Assembly (NCBI GenBank): GCA_002238925.1
Contig: MPNH01000016.1
Location: forward strand, 1 to 64,000
DNA: 64,000 bases
DNA from: Spirochaetaceae bacterium bin103
GTDB lineage: Bacteria; Spirochaetota; Spirochaetia; SZUA-6; Bin103
Direction of reading: 5' to 3'
Shown: positions 14,924 through 23,242 of the stretch, piece by piece
How positions within the stretch are numbered: position 1 is the first letter of the stretch
How the letters are laid out: every line of letters starts with the position of its first letter
Notes under the pieces: generated by a model
Database searches by the model: none
The model's input: the letters and a program-made list of their open reading frames with translations, nothing else
What the model was told of the DNA's origin: nothing
Position numbers and translations under genes: made by a program

Positions 14924-17689
14924 TTACTTGGGGGTGGAGCGGCGGCGGGTTGGGGTGGCACGCTTGGTAGTGCCGGAGCGCTTGGCAGTGGTGCGGCGCT
15001 TGGGGGCCGGGGCGCGCTCGCGGCGCAGTACGAGGAGTTCGGCGGCGCGTTCGGGGGTGATGGTTTCCACCGAGTCGCCGGTGCGCAGGGAGGCATTGGT
15101 TTCGCCGTCGGTGACGTAGGGGCCGAAGCGGCCCTCCTTGATCACCATCGGCCGGTCGGTGGCGGGATCGTTGCCGAGTTCCTTCAGCGGGCCCTTGGCC
15201 GCCTGCGAGCGCCGCCGCTTGGGCTGCGCCAGGATACGCTCGCACTCGTCGAGCGTGATGGTGAACAGCAGGTCCTCCGAGTCCAGGGTGCGGTTGTCGT
15301 TGCCCTTCTTGATGTAGGGGCCGTAGCGGCCGTTCTGGACGGTCACCGCGATGCCATCGGCTGCCGTGCCTACTTCGCGCGGCAGTGACAGCACCTTCAA
15401 CGCGTCGTCCAGAGTCACGGTCTCCAGGCTCATGCTGGCCAGCAGCGACGCCGTCTTGGGTTTCGTCTTGGCCGCACTGTCCGCCTCGCCCATCTGGACG
15501 TAAGGACCGAAGCGGCCCGCGCGGGCAATCACCGGCAGGCCGCTGTCCGGTTCGGCGCCCAGGACCCGGTCTTCGCTGGGTGCCTGGATCAGCTCTAGCG
15601 CACGTTGCAGGGTCAACTCGTCTGGGGCGACCTCGTCCGGGACATTGGCGCGCGCCTCGCCGCGTTGCAGATAGGTGCCGTAGCGGCCAACCCGAACCAC
15701 GATACCGTCGCCGTCGTCACCGGCGTCACTGCCGCCGATCACCACCGAGTTGACGGCGCGGGCATCGATTTCGCCGAGCCGGTCCGACACCATCGCCTTC
15801 AGGCCCGGGTCGCCGTTGCCGTCGGCGCCGAAGTAGAAGCGGCTCAGCCATGGTTCCACCTGTTCGTCGCCGATGGCGATGTTGTCGAGCTCGTCCTCCA
15901 TGCGCGCCGTGAACGCGTAGTCGACCAGGTCGGAAAAGTGCCGCTCCAGCAGGTTGACTACCGAGAACGCGGTGAAGGTGGGGACCAGGGCGGTGCCCTT
16001 CTTCCACACGTAACCGCGATCCTGGATGGTGGTCATGATGGTGGCGTAAGTGGACGGGCGGCCGACGCCCAGGGTCTCCATCTGCCGGACCAGCGATGCC
16101 TCGGTAAACCGTGCCGGCGGCTGGGTGGCGTGGCCGGCGGGTTCGATGGCGCGGGCGTCGACCGCATCGCCGTCGGCAAGCGCGGGCAGCTGCCGCTCGC
16201 TGTCGCTGTCCGGCCGCTTGTCGGCCGCACCGCGGTTGTCGTCGGTGCCCTCCGAGTAGACGCGGCGGAAGCCGTAGTGGGTGATGGTGGTGCCGGCGGC
16301 GGCAAACTCGGTGTCGCGGCCGTCGCCGGCCGTGCCGCCGGCCCGCACGTGTACGGTGCTGCCCACGGTATCGGTCATCTGCGACGCCACGGTGCGCTTC
16401 CAGATCAGGTCGTACAGCGCCGCCTCCTGGCGCGGCAGCGTGCGGCTGACCTCCTCCGGCGGGCGGAAGCGGTCACCGGCGGGGCGAATCGCCTCGTGGG
16501 CTTCCTGGGCGTTCTTGACCCGGCTGGCGTAGCGGCGCGGCGACGCCGGCAGGTACTGGTCGCCGAAGCGCTCGCGAATGGTGTCGCGGGCGGCGCCGAG
16601 GGCGGCGCTCGACAGGGTGGTGCTGTCGGTGCGCATGTAGGTGATGAAGCCTTTTTCGTACAGCGACTGCGCGGTGCGCATCGCCACGGTCGCCGACATG
16701 CGCAGCTTGCGGCTCGCCTCCTGCTGCAGGGTGGAGGTCATGAACGGGGCGGCGGGACGCCGCCGGTAGGGCTTCTTCTCCACCGACCGCACCGTGAACG
16801 ACGTGTCGGCGAGTGCGGCTATCAGGCCGCGTGCGGCGGCCTCGTCCAGGCTGACCGTGGCCTCGTTCTTGAGCCGGCCGGCGCGGTCGAAGCTGGCGCC
16901 GGTGGCGACCGGCCGCCCGTCGACGGCGACCAGGGCGGCTTGGAATTCGCGCGGACCGTCCGCCGCCGCGCCGCCCTCGGTGGCCGAGGTTTCGGTGGCC
17001 GAGGTATCGGTGGCCGAGGTATCGGTAGAAAACGTCGCGGTCAGGCTCCAGTACTCGGCCGCAACGAACGCCATCCGTTCGCGCTCCCGCTCCACGACGA
17101 TGCGGGTGGCGACACTCTGCACGCGCCCGGCGGACAGCCGCGGCTGAATCTTCTTCCACAGCACCGGCGACACTTCGTAACCATACAGACGGTCCAGGAT
17201 GCGCCGCGCCTCCTGTGAGTTGACCAGGCGGCGGTCGACATCGCGCGGACTCTCGATGGCGGCGCGGATCGCGGGCGCGGTGATCTCGTGGAACACCATC
17301 CGCTTCACTTCCATCCGCTTGGGCGGCTTCAGCACTTCCTGCAGGTGCCAGGCGATTGCCTCGCCCTCGCGGTCTTCATCCGTCGCCAGGTAGAGCACCT
17401 CCGCCTGCGCGAGCAGCTTCTTGAGCTTGGTGATCTGCTTGCGCTTGTCGGGCGACACCACGTAAAGCGGCTTGAAGCCATGCTCGACGTCGATCCCGAG
17501 ACGCGCCCACGGCTTGTCCTTGTACGCTTTCGGGACATCGCCAGCGTTCTGCGGCAGGTCTCGGACGTGACCGATCGATGATTCGACCGTGTATTCGGAG
17601 CCCAGGTAGCGGGCGATGGTGTTCGCCTTGGCGGGCGATTCGACGATGACTAGGGCCGCTGGCACGGCAAGAAAATACGACCCGCGCAA
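14924..17689 (-). CDS. topA: DNA topoisomerase I
   Basis: 921 residues. The Toprim domain starts at ALVIVESPAKANTIARYL and has the DxDxE site in LATDEDREGEAIAWHL. The catalytic tyrosine is in GFITYMRTDSTTLS, and RLSAGRVQSVATR is the conserved cleavage-domain block. The C-terminus has four topoisomerase C-terminal repeats (RYGTYLQRGE, RFGPYVQMGE, RYGPYIKKGN, RFGPYVTDGE) instead of Cys zinc ribbons, then a Lys/Arg/Thr-rich tail. A Thr-Ser-Ala-Thr pentapeptide repeat lies near residue 225. The enzyme relaxes negative supercoils during replication and transcription. The start is uncertain by about 8 residues, because a GTG at 17665 is also possible. A recQ gene lies upstream on the same strand. 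Confidence 0.96.
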   Translation of the reverse strand: MRGSYFLAVPAALVIVESPAKANTIARYLGSEYTVESSIGHVRDLPQNAGDVPKAYKDKPWARLGIDVEHGFKPLYVVSPDKRKQITKLKKLLAQAEVLYLATDEDREGEAIAWHLQEVLKPPKRMEVKRMVFHEITAPAIRAAIESPRDVDRRLVNSQEARRILDRLYGYEVSPVLWKKIQPRLSAGRVQSVATRIVVERERERMAFVAAEYWSLTATFSTDTSATDTSATETSATEGGAAADGPREFQAALVAVDGRPVATGASFDRAGRLKNEATVSLDEAAARGLIAALADTSFTVRSVEKKPYRRRPAAPFMTSTLQQEASRKLRMSATVAMRTAQSLYEKGFITYMRTDSTTLSSAALGAARDTIRERFGDQYLPASPRRYASRVKNAQEAHEAIRPAGDRFRPPEEVSRTLPRQEAALYDLIWKRTVASQMTDTVGSTVHVRAGGTAGDGRDTEFAAAGTTITHYGFRRVYSEGTDDNRGAADKRPDSDSERQLPALADGDAVDARAIEPAGHATQPPARFTEASLVRQMETLGVGRPSTYATIMTTIQDRGYVWKKGTALVPTFTAFSVVNLLERHFSDLVDYAFTARMEDELDNIAIGDEQVEPWLSRFYFGADGNGDPGLKAMVSDRLGEIDARAVNSVVIGGSDAGDDGDGIVVRVGRYGTYLQRGEARANVPDEVAPDELTLQRALELIQAPSEDRVLGAEPDSGLPVIARAGRFGPYVQMGEADSAAKTKPKTASLLASMSLETVTLDDALKVLSLPREVGTAADGIAVTVQNGRYGPYIKKGNDNRTLDSEDLLFTITLDECERILAQPKRRRSQAAKGPLKELGNDPATDRPMVIKEGRFGPYVTDGETNASLRTGDSVETITPERAAELLVLRRERAPAPKRRTTAKRSGTTKRATPTRRRSTPK
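16977..17027. repeat. 15-bp tandem repeat inside topA
   Basis: Three units of about 15 bp (TCGGTGGCCGAGGTA, the first with a final T) are followed by a 6-base partial copy. On the minus strand they encode repeated TSATD/TSATE pentapeptides in a variable loop of topoisomerase I, so the reading frame is kept whatever the copy number. Such a repeat can gain or lose units by slippage without inactivating the enzyme. Confidence 0.85.
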
Positions 17690-17754
17690 CCCCGCGTGTC
17701 AATACGTGCCGCGCAAGTCGTACGCAAGTGGTGCAATTGACCGTGCGCGTGCTG

Positions 17755-19870
17755 TCAGGAGTCGTCGTTGGACTGCCGGACGATGTCCAGGATCGCAGCT
17801 CCGTAGCGCTCCACCTTGGCCGGGCCGATGCCGTATGCCAACTCCAGCGCGCCGGGCGTGGCTGGCCGCAGCCGCGCGATGTCGCGCAGCGAGCGGTCGC
17901 TGGCAATCACGTAGGGCGGCACCTTCTGGTTGCGCGCCTCGGCGAGCCGGAACGCGCGCAGCGCCTCGAACAGGTCCAGCCCGCGGGCGTCCAGTTCCAC
18001 GCCGTCGGACGCGGGCGACGGTCCTGCCGCGTGCGGCGGCATGCGCAGGCCGCCTTGAAACGAGGCGCCGGCGGCCACCTCGCCTTGCGCGGCGCGCCCA
18101 CCGGCGGCTGCCCTGGCGTAGCGCAGCAGCGGCGGCAGCAGCAGCCGCGCCGGGCGCCGCCCGTGCATTACCTCGCGGCCCACCGGCGTGATGGCGACCA
18201 CCGGTCGGTCGCCGCCGGAGAAGTCGACCCAACCGGCGGTGACGCAGCGCCGCAGCAGGCGCAGCAGCCACTCCTCGGGGTGTTCGCCGAGGGCGCCGAA
18301 GGTGGGTGTCTGGTGCAGCCCGGCGCGCTGCAGCCGCGGGTCGGCGGCGCCCTTGAGCAGCTTCACCGCCGCTGCCAGACCAAAGCGGGTATGCACGCGC
18401 GCCACCGCGGACAGCGCCTTGCGTACCAGCGTGGTGAGCTGCTGCTCGTCCTGCTCCGGCTCATCGGCCAGCCGCAGGCACACGTCGCAGCGCCCGCAGC
18501 CGGCCAGCGTCTCTTCCTCGTCGCCGAAGTAGCGCAGGATGGCGTCGTGCCGGCAGCTTCCGCCCTCGGCCCAGCGCATCAGCTCCAGGAACAGGTTCCA
18601 CTTGTGGCGCACCAACTCGGCGTCCGCGGCGCCGCCGTTCGCATCGTTTTCAATCAGGCGGCGGCGCAGCGCCATGTCGCCGGGCGACACCAGCAGCAGG
18701 CACACCGCGGGATCGCCGTCGCGGCCGGCGCGCCCCGCCTCCTGGTAGTAGGCCTCCAGTGAGCCGGGCGGCGCCAGGTGGGCCACGCAGCGCACGTCGG
18801 CGCGGTCGATGCCCATGCCGAACGCGTTGGTGGCGACCACCACCTCCAGCTCGCCGGCCATGAAGGCGTTCTGCACCCGGTCGCGCTGCTCCCCGGCCAT
18901 GCCGGCGTGGTACGCCTCTACCGCCCAACCGCGCCGCGCCAGCCGTCCAGCCTCCTCCTCGGTGCCGCGCCGCGTGGGCGCGTACACGATGGCGGTGCCG
19001 GCCTCGGCGCCGGGCGCGCTCAAGGTCTCGACCAGCACCCCGTCCACCAGCCGGTCGCGCTCCCGCTTGGCCATTACCTCGGCGGCGCGCAGCGCCAGGT
19101 TGGGCCGCGCGAAGCCGTGGATGAGCTGCGGAGTGTCGGCGGCAAGGCCGAGCCGTTCCAGGATCTCGTCGCGCACAATCGGCGTGGCGGTGGCGGTGCA
19201 GGCCAGGACGCGGGCTTCGGGCAGCAGGCGCACCAGTCCGTCGAGCTGCAGGTAGTCGGGGCGGAAGTCGTGGCCCCAGGCACTGATGCAATGCGCCTCG
19301 TCTACCGCCACCAGCGGGCACGCCAGACGGGCGAGCGCGGCGCGCAGCCAGTCGCTCGCCAGCCCCCCCGTCCCCCGCCCCCGGGGGGCCCGCCAGCGGG
19401 GCGGCCGCGGCCCCCAGCCAGCCGCCCCCCAGCCGCTCCGGCGCGACGTAGACCAGCTTGAACGCCCCGGCGGCCAGCGCGCGCACCCGCCGCCGCACCT
19501 CGTCCTGGGGCAGGGTGGCCGCCAGGTAGGTGGCCGGTACGCCGCGCTCCTGCAGCGCCGCCACCTGGTCGTGCATCAGGGCGATCAGCGGCGAGATCAC
19601 GATCGTGGTGCCGGGCAGCAGCGCCGCCGGGAGCTGGTAGGTAAGGCTCTTGCCGCCGCCGGTGGGTGCCACCAGCAACAGGCGGCGGGTATCCAGCAGC
19701 GTCTCTATCGCTTCCCGCTGGCCGGGACGAAACGTGCGCAGGCCGAGCCGCCGCAGCCCGCCATCCACGTCCAGGCCATGACCGGGCGCCGCCGGGTTGC
19801 CGATGCCTGCCGCGGCGTCGGCCGCGAACATATCGGGGTGGTGCGGTTGATTCTCTTGCAGGGTACTCAT
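17755..19870 (-). CDS. recQ: ATP-dependent DNA helicase RecQ, frame broken at a 7-C run
   Basis: The N-terminal frame (start 19870) carries FRPGQREAIETLL, Walker A APTGGGKSLTYQLPA, TTIVISPLIALMHDQV and KLVYVAPERL. It then leaves the family in a G/C-rich tract. The next frame down picks up exactly there with RLACPLVAVDEAHCISAWGHDF, VLACTATATP, the helicase C half (VVVATNAFGMGIDRADVR, YYQEAGRAGRDG), the four-Cys zinc site (SCRHDAI, CGRCDVCL), a winged helix and an HRDC domain (KVPPYVIASDRSLRDIA) ending at 17755. Taking one C from the run at 19363-19369 restores one protein of about 700 residues. RecQ unwinds DNA 3' to 5' in recombination and fork repair. Either the gene is inactive or the run is an assembly error. 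Confidence 0.85.
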
Positions 19871-19947
19871 CTCCCATGACAACGGGCGGCCGGCGGTGGC
19901 GCTTTTTGGGCTCGACGCGGCAGCGGGTGGCGCATTACGATGCGCGC

Positions 19948-21075
19948 ATGCCTCTCAACGTTGGCGTAGTAGGATACAACGGAATCGGCAAGCGGCACGC
20001 CGGGTGCCATCACGACGATGAACTGGCCACCCTGGTGGCAGTGTGCGACATGGTCAGCGAGCGCGCGGAACCGGCCCGTGAGCAGTATGGAGCCTCGATC
20101 CACGGCAGCGTCGCCGACATGCTGGCGGCGCACCCGGAGCTGGACATCGTGGACGTGTGCACCGGCGGCGACGAGAACGGCGGCTGGCATTTCGAACCGG
20201 TCATGCAGGCGCTGGACGCCGGCAAGCACGTGCTGGTGGAGAAGCCGCTGTCCAACGACCTGAACGAGGCGCGGCAGATGGTGGCGTTCGCGGCGCAGCG
20301 CGGCCTGTACCTGGGATGCAACCTGAACCACTACTTCAGCGAGCCGGCGGACCGGGCCATGGAGATGATCCGCGACGGCAAGATCGGCGAACAGCTCTAC
20401 TGCCTGATGCGGATGGGTTTCCAGGGCGGCGAGTACACCTACTCGGGGCCCGACAACAGCCCCAACGGGCGCGGCTTTCCCTACTTCCACGTCAAGGCGT
20501 TCCTGTCGCACCCATTGGCCATCATGCGCCACTTCTGCGGCGACATCACCCACGTGCAGGCGTTCATGAACCGCCCCGCGTTCCGGCGCGCTGCGAACGA
20601 CACGATGGTTTCGGTGAACAGCATCCACGTGCGCTTCGCCTCCGACGCGGTCGGTTACCTGTTCAGCCAGCGCGGCGACGCGCGCATGGGCTACGGCGGC
20701 TGGTGGAGCTTCGAACTCGGCGGCACGCGCGGTTCGTTCGCGATCGAGAACTGCGTGGAGAAGCTGATCCACTTCCCGTCGCCGGGCGCGGAGGGAGCGG
20801 CCGATCCGGCCTCCATCAGCCTGGGCAGCGCGCCCGAGCCGACGGTGCTGAATACCGGCGTCACCGACTTCGGCGCCACCTTCCCGCGGCGCATTCACGC
20901 GTTCCTGGAGGACGTCACCGGCGGCGTGCCGGCCAGCCAACTGCGCGCCTCCGGACGCGACGCCCTGGCCACCCTGGAGTACACCTTCGCCGCCATCGAG
21001 TCGTTCGAAACCGGCGGCGAACTGGTGCGCCCGGAGACCCTGCCAGCCGCGTCGCGCGACCCGCGGAAGCAGTAG
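19948..21075 (+). CDS. Gfo/Idh/MocA family oxidoreductase
   Basis: 375 residues. The start at 19948 places the Rossmann motif VGVVGYNGIGKRHA right at the N-terminus as in the family; a longer upstream reading is not protein-like. HVLVEKPLSNDLNEA is the conserved EKP block that contributes the catalytic lysine. The C-terminal half (GGWWSFELGGTRGSFAIEN and FPRRIHAFLEDV) forms the open-faced beta-sheet substrate domain. Such enzymes use NAD(P) to oxidise or reduce sugars, inositols or their derivatives. The gene is divergent from recQ and not in an obvious operon. The substrate is unknown, but it fits the sugar-catabolic content of the window. Confidence 0.88.
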   Translation: MPLNVGVVGYNGIGKRHAGCHHDDELATLVAVCDMVSERAEPAREQYGASIHGSVADMLAAHPELDIVDVCTGGDENGGWHFEPVMQALDAGKHVLVEKPLSNDLNEARQMVAFAAQRGLYLGCNLNHYFSEPADRAMEMIRDGKIGEQLYCLMRMGFQGGEYTYSGPDNSPNGRGFPYFHVKAFLSHPLAIMRHFCGDITHVQAFMNRPAFRRAANDTMVSVNSIHVRFASDAVGYLFSQRGDARMGYGGWWSFELGGTRGSFAIENCVEKLIHFPSPGAEGAADPASISLGSAPEPTVLNTGVTDFGATFPRRIHAFLEDVTGGVPASQLRASGRDALATLEYTFAAIESFETGGELVRPETLPAASRDPRKQ

Positions 21076-21411
21076 CGCGTCGGGCTTACAACCGGCACCA
21101 GTCGAACAGCACGCCGAGAGGCGCCGCATCAGGTGCTGCCGGTCCGCTTAGCCGCGGGCAGCCAACGAGGCAGTTCCGGCGCCGGCGACGTTATGCTCCC
21201 GCGCTACTCCCTCATGCGGCTGGGTCGGCGCTCTACCGTGATGATGTAACCATACTCTCAGCACCGTGACACAGCCGCATCACTTGAAATTGTACATAAT
21301 GCCACAATAGATACTGGACGTACCGTCACTTGCGGTGTAGCGTCCGCGGCATGAACTGGGCCAACCGTACAGGATTCACTGGCGTCATAGCCGCTTGACG
21401 GGCTGCCGATC
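21076..21411. other. Intergenic region with one weak promoter-like element
   Basis: No protein-like frame of family character is seen on either strand in this 336-base gap. The first 170 bases have the local high G+C, and the stretch around 21240-21320 is clearly richer in A+T. The latter holds the promoter-like element listed separately. No RNA-like hairpin is obvious by eye. Confidence 0.5.
21284..21313 (+). promoter_or_regulatory. Possible promoter for the HNH lipoprotein gene
   Basis: TTGAAA (21284-21289) and TAGATA (21308-21313) are separated by 18 bases in the most A+T-rich part of the gap, about 100 bases before the ATG at 21412. The -10 box is a weak match. The call rests on composition and spacing only. 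Confidence 0.3.
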
Positions 21412-21981
21412 ATGAAAGCTCCCCTCCTCCGAGCTGGCGCGGTGTTGGTCGTAGTTGTCCTTGCGACATCCGGTTGTGAGATGGAGACCGACAACAGCGA
21501 GACATGGCGTGGTCTGCAGATGGCATCCGAGGACCGCTGTTCGGCGTACGACCGGGACGACTACCCATACCCCCAAAGCGTTGAGCCGCTGATCGCAGCG
21601 CGGCTTGGCGGCTGGTGGTCGCCCTACGACGGCACGGTGTTCGAGAACCGGAGTCAGTCAGACATCGAACACATCGTCGCAGTAAGCGAGGCCCACGATA
21701 GCGGTGCCTGCCGGTGGGGTTCCCGGCGCCGGAGTGAATTCGCGCGGGATCTCGACAACCTGACGCTCGCCACGCCACGGCTCAATCGCTTCGAAAAGCG
21801 CGCGCACGATGCCGCCGACTGGTTGCCCGAGCACAACCGGTGCTGGTTTGCGGGGCGCGTGCTGGCCGTCCGGCGGGAGTATGACTTGACCATAGACAGG
21901 CGTGAGGCAGCGGCGCTGGACCGTGTGTTGGCCGGTTGTACCGCTGCCCAGATTGCGATGCCTATTCGTCCAGACCCGTAG
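21412..21981 (+). CDS. Secreted HNH-nuclease-like lipoprotein (DUF1524-related)
   Basis: 189 residues. A signal peptide with hydrophobic core VLVVVVLATSGC ends in a lipobox-like ATSGC (Cys22), so the protein is probably a lipoprotein. The mature part carries D84-I-E-H87-I-V with AEAHDSG-like text (VSEAHDSGAC), then FARDLDNLTLATPRLNRFEK and AADWLPEHNRCWFA, the pattern of secreted bacterial HNH endonuclease family proteins related to DUF1524/GmrSD C-termini. His87 is the expected general base and Asn/His residues downstream would hold the metal. It stands alone. A role in extracellular nucleic acid breakdown or in competition is possible. Four Cys residues in the mature part could form disulfides. 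Confidence 0.82.
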   Translation: MKAPLLRAGAVLVVVVLATSGCEMETDNSETWRGLQMASEDRCSAYDRDDYPYPQSVEPLIAARLGGWWSPYDGTVFENRSQSDIEHIVAVSEAHDSGACRWGSRRRSEFARDLDNLTLATPRLNRFEKRAHDAADWLPEHNRCWFAGRVLAVRREYDLTIDRREAAALDRVLAGCTAAQIAMPIRPDP

Positions 21982-22132
21982 CGCGGCGAGTGGTTGGCCG
22001 GCGCCGGCGACGCCGGGCAAGAGGGCCGAATGACAGCACAATTGTGGGTATCAGGATCATGAGTGCGTCTGCTAACCTGATCCCGCGAGCGCTCCGGCCG
22101 TTCGGGCCGGGCAAGCGTGGGAGGTTTCGAGC

Positions 22133-23131
22133 GTGACGTCGATCAACATCGTGTTTACCGGCAAGCAGCAGGCAGAGTTGCGCAACGAGCCGGTTCCGGA
22201 TTTGCCGCTGGACGGCGTGGCTGTGCGCACGCGTGTCAGCCTGATCAGCTCTGGTACCGAAACCATCTGCTACCGAGGCGAGTCTGATCCGGGGTCACAC
22301 TGGCACAACTGGGTGCGCTACCCCTTCTACCCCGGTTACAGCAACGTCGGAGAGATAGCACAGACCGGCAGCAAGGTAACCGGATTCGCGCCCGGCGACC
22401 GCGTATTCACCACCTCCAGCCACCACCAAATCGCCGTGGCAAGCGGCGTACCGGTACCGATTCCGGACGCGGTGTCGGACGAATCGGCGGCGTGGTCGAA
22501 GCTCGCGACTATCGCCCAGACCGGGGTGCGCCGCGCCCAGCTCGCCATGGGCGCTACAGTGGTGATCATTGGCCTCGGACCGCTCGGCCAGCTCCTGAAT
22601 CAGTATGCGCAGGTGATGGGCGCGGAGAGGGTGATCGCGATCGACCCCTTGGCGAGCCGCCTGCGGGTGGCCATCGACCACGGCGCCACGCACCAGTTCG
22701 CCGGGAGCGCTGGCGATGCCTTGCCATTCGTGGAAGAACTCACCGATGGCCTCCGGGCGGACGTGGTGTTCGACGCCACCGGGCATCCCCCCGTGCTGCC
22801 GTTGGCGCTGCCGCTGGCCAAGCAGTTCGGCCTGGTGATGCTGATCGGCGATGCTCCCAACCCCAGCCAGCAGGTGCTGACCAGCGATGTCATCACCCGC
22901 CAGATCTCGATTCGCGGTACGCACAACGAAAATCTGCCCGGCGACCAAGCGTACTGGTCGCCGGCACGCCAGGTGGAGCTGTTCTACACCTACCTCATGC
23001 GCGGCCAGATACGGGTCGACGACCTGATCACGTCCCGCTACGCCCCGGCGGATGCGCCGCAGGTGTACGCGCGGTTGCTGCGCGACCGAGGCGCCTCGCT
23101 CGGTGTGCTGTTCGACTGGGCGCTGTTGTAA
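22133..23131 (+). CDS. Zinc-type MDR dehydrogenase (threonine-dehydrogenase-like)
   Basis: 332 residues from a GTG at 22133 preceded by GGGAGG at good spacing. N-terminal features are VSLISSGTETICYRG and FYPGYSNVGEIAQTGSKVTGFAPGDRVF. The cofactor fold shows VVIIGLGPLGQLLNQYAQ followed by RVIAIDPL, favouring NAD. The structural zinc Cys cluster is missing, as in the other MDR gene of this window at 2412-3437, although the two are not close copies. The C-terminus RLLRDRGASLGVLFDW closes the fold. It probably oxidises a sugar or polyol. It faces the methyltransferase relic and the COG3044 ATPase, which are on the other strand. Confidence 0.87.
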   Translation: MTSINIVFTGKQQAELRNEPVPDLPLDGVAVRTRVSLISSGTETICYRGESDPGSHWHNWVRYPFYPGYSNVGEIAQTGSKVTGFAPGDRVFTTSSHHQIAVASGVPVPIPDAVSDESAAWSKLATIAQTGVRRAQLAMGATVVIIGLGPLGQLLNQYAQVMGAERVIAIDPLASRLRVAIDHGATHQFAGSAGDALPFVEELTDGLRADVVFDATGHPPVLPLALPLAKQFGLVMLIGDAPNPSQQVLTSDVITRQISIRGTHNENLPGDQAYWSPARQVELFYTYLMRGQIRVDDLITSRYAPADAPQVYARLLRDRGASLGVLFDWALL

Positions 23132-23155
23132 CGACTTCCCTCTGATGTGGATGCG

Positions 23156-23242
23156 TCAGCATGGCGCGGAGTCGTCGTACTCCGGAGCGCGTTCACGGTA
23201 ATACGCCACCTGCTCCCTGATCCGGGAGTTGTTGTTGGCCAT
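23156..23242 (-). pseudogene. N-terminal stub of a SAM-dependent methyltransferase
   Basis: An ATG at 23242 overlaps the stop of the ATPase gene (ATGA) and gives 28 residues, including REQVAYYRERAPEYDD, which is the usual start of small class I SAM methyltransferases (Tyr-Tyr-x-x-Arg-Ala-x-x-Tyr-Asp). The frame stops at once and the remaining ~170 residues of a methyltransferase are missing. The convergent dehydrogenase gene ends 24 bases further on. The gene was probably cut off by a deletion or by a rearrangement that brought in the dehydrogenase. Confidence 0.6.
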
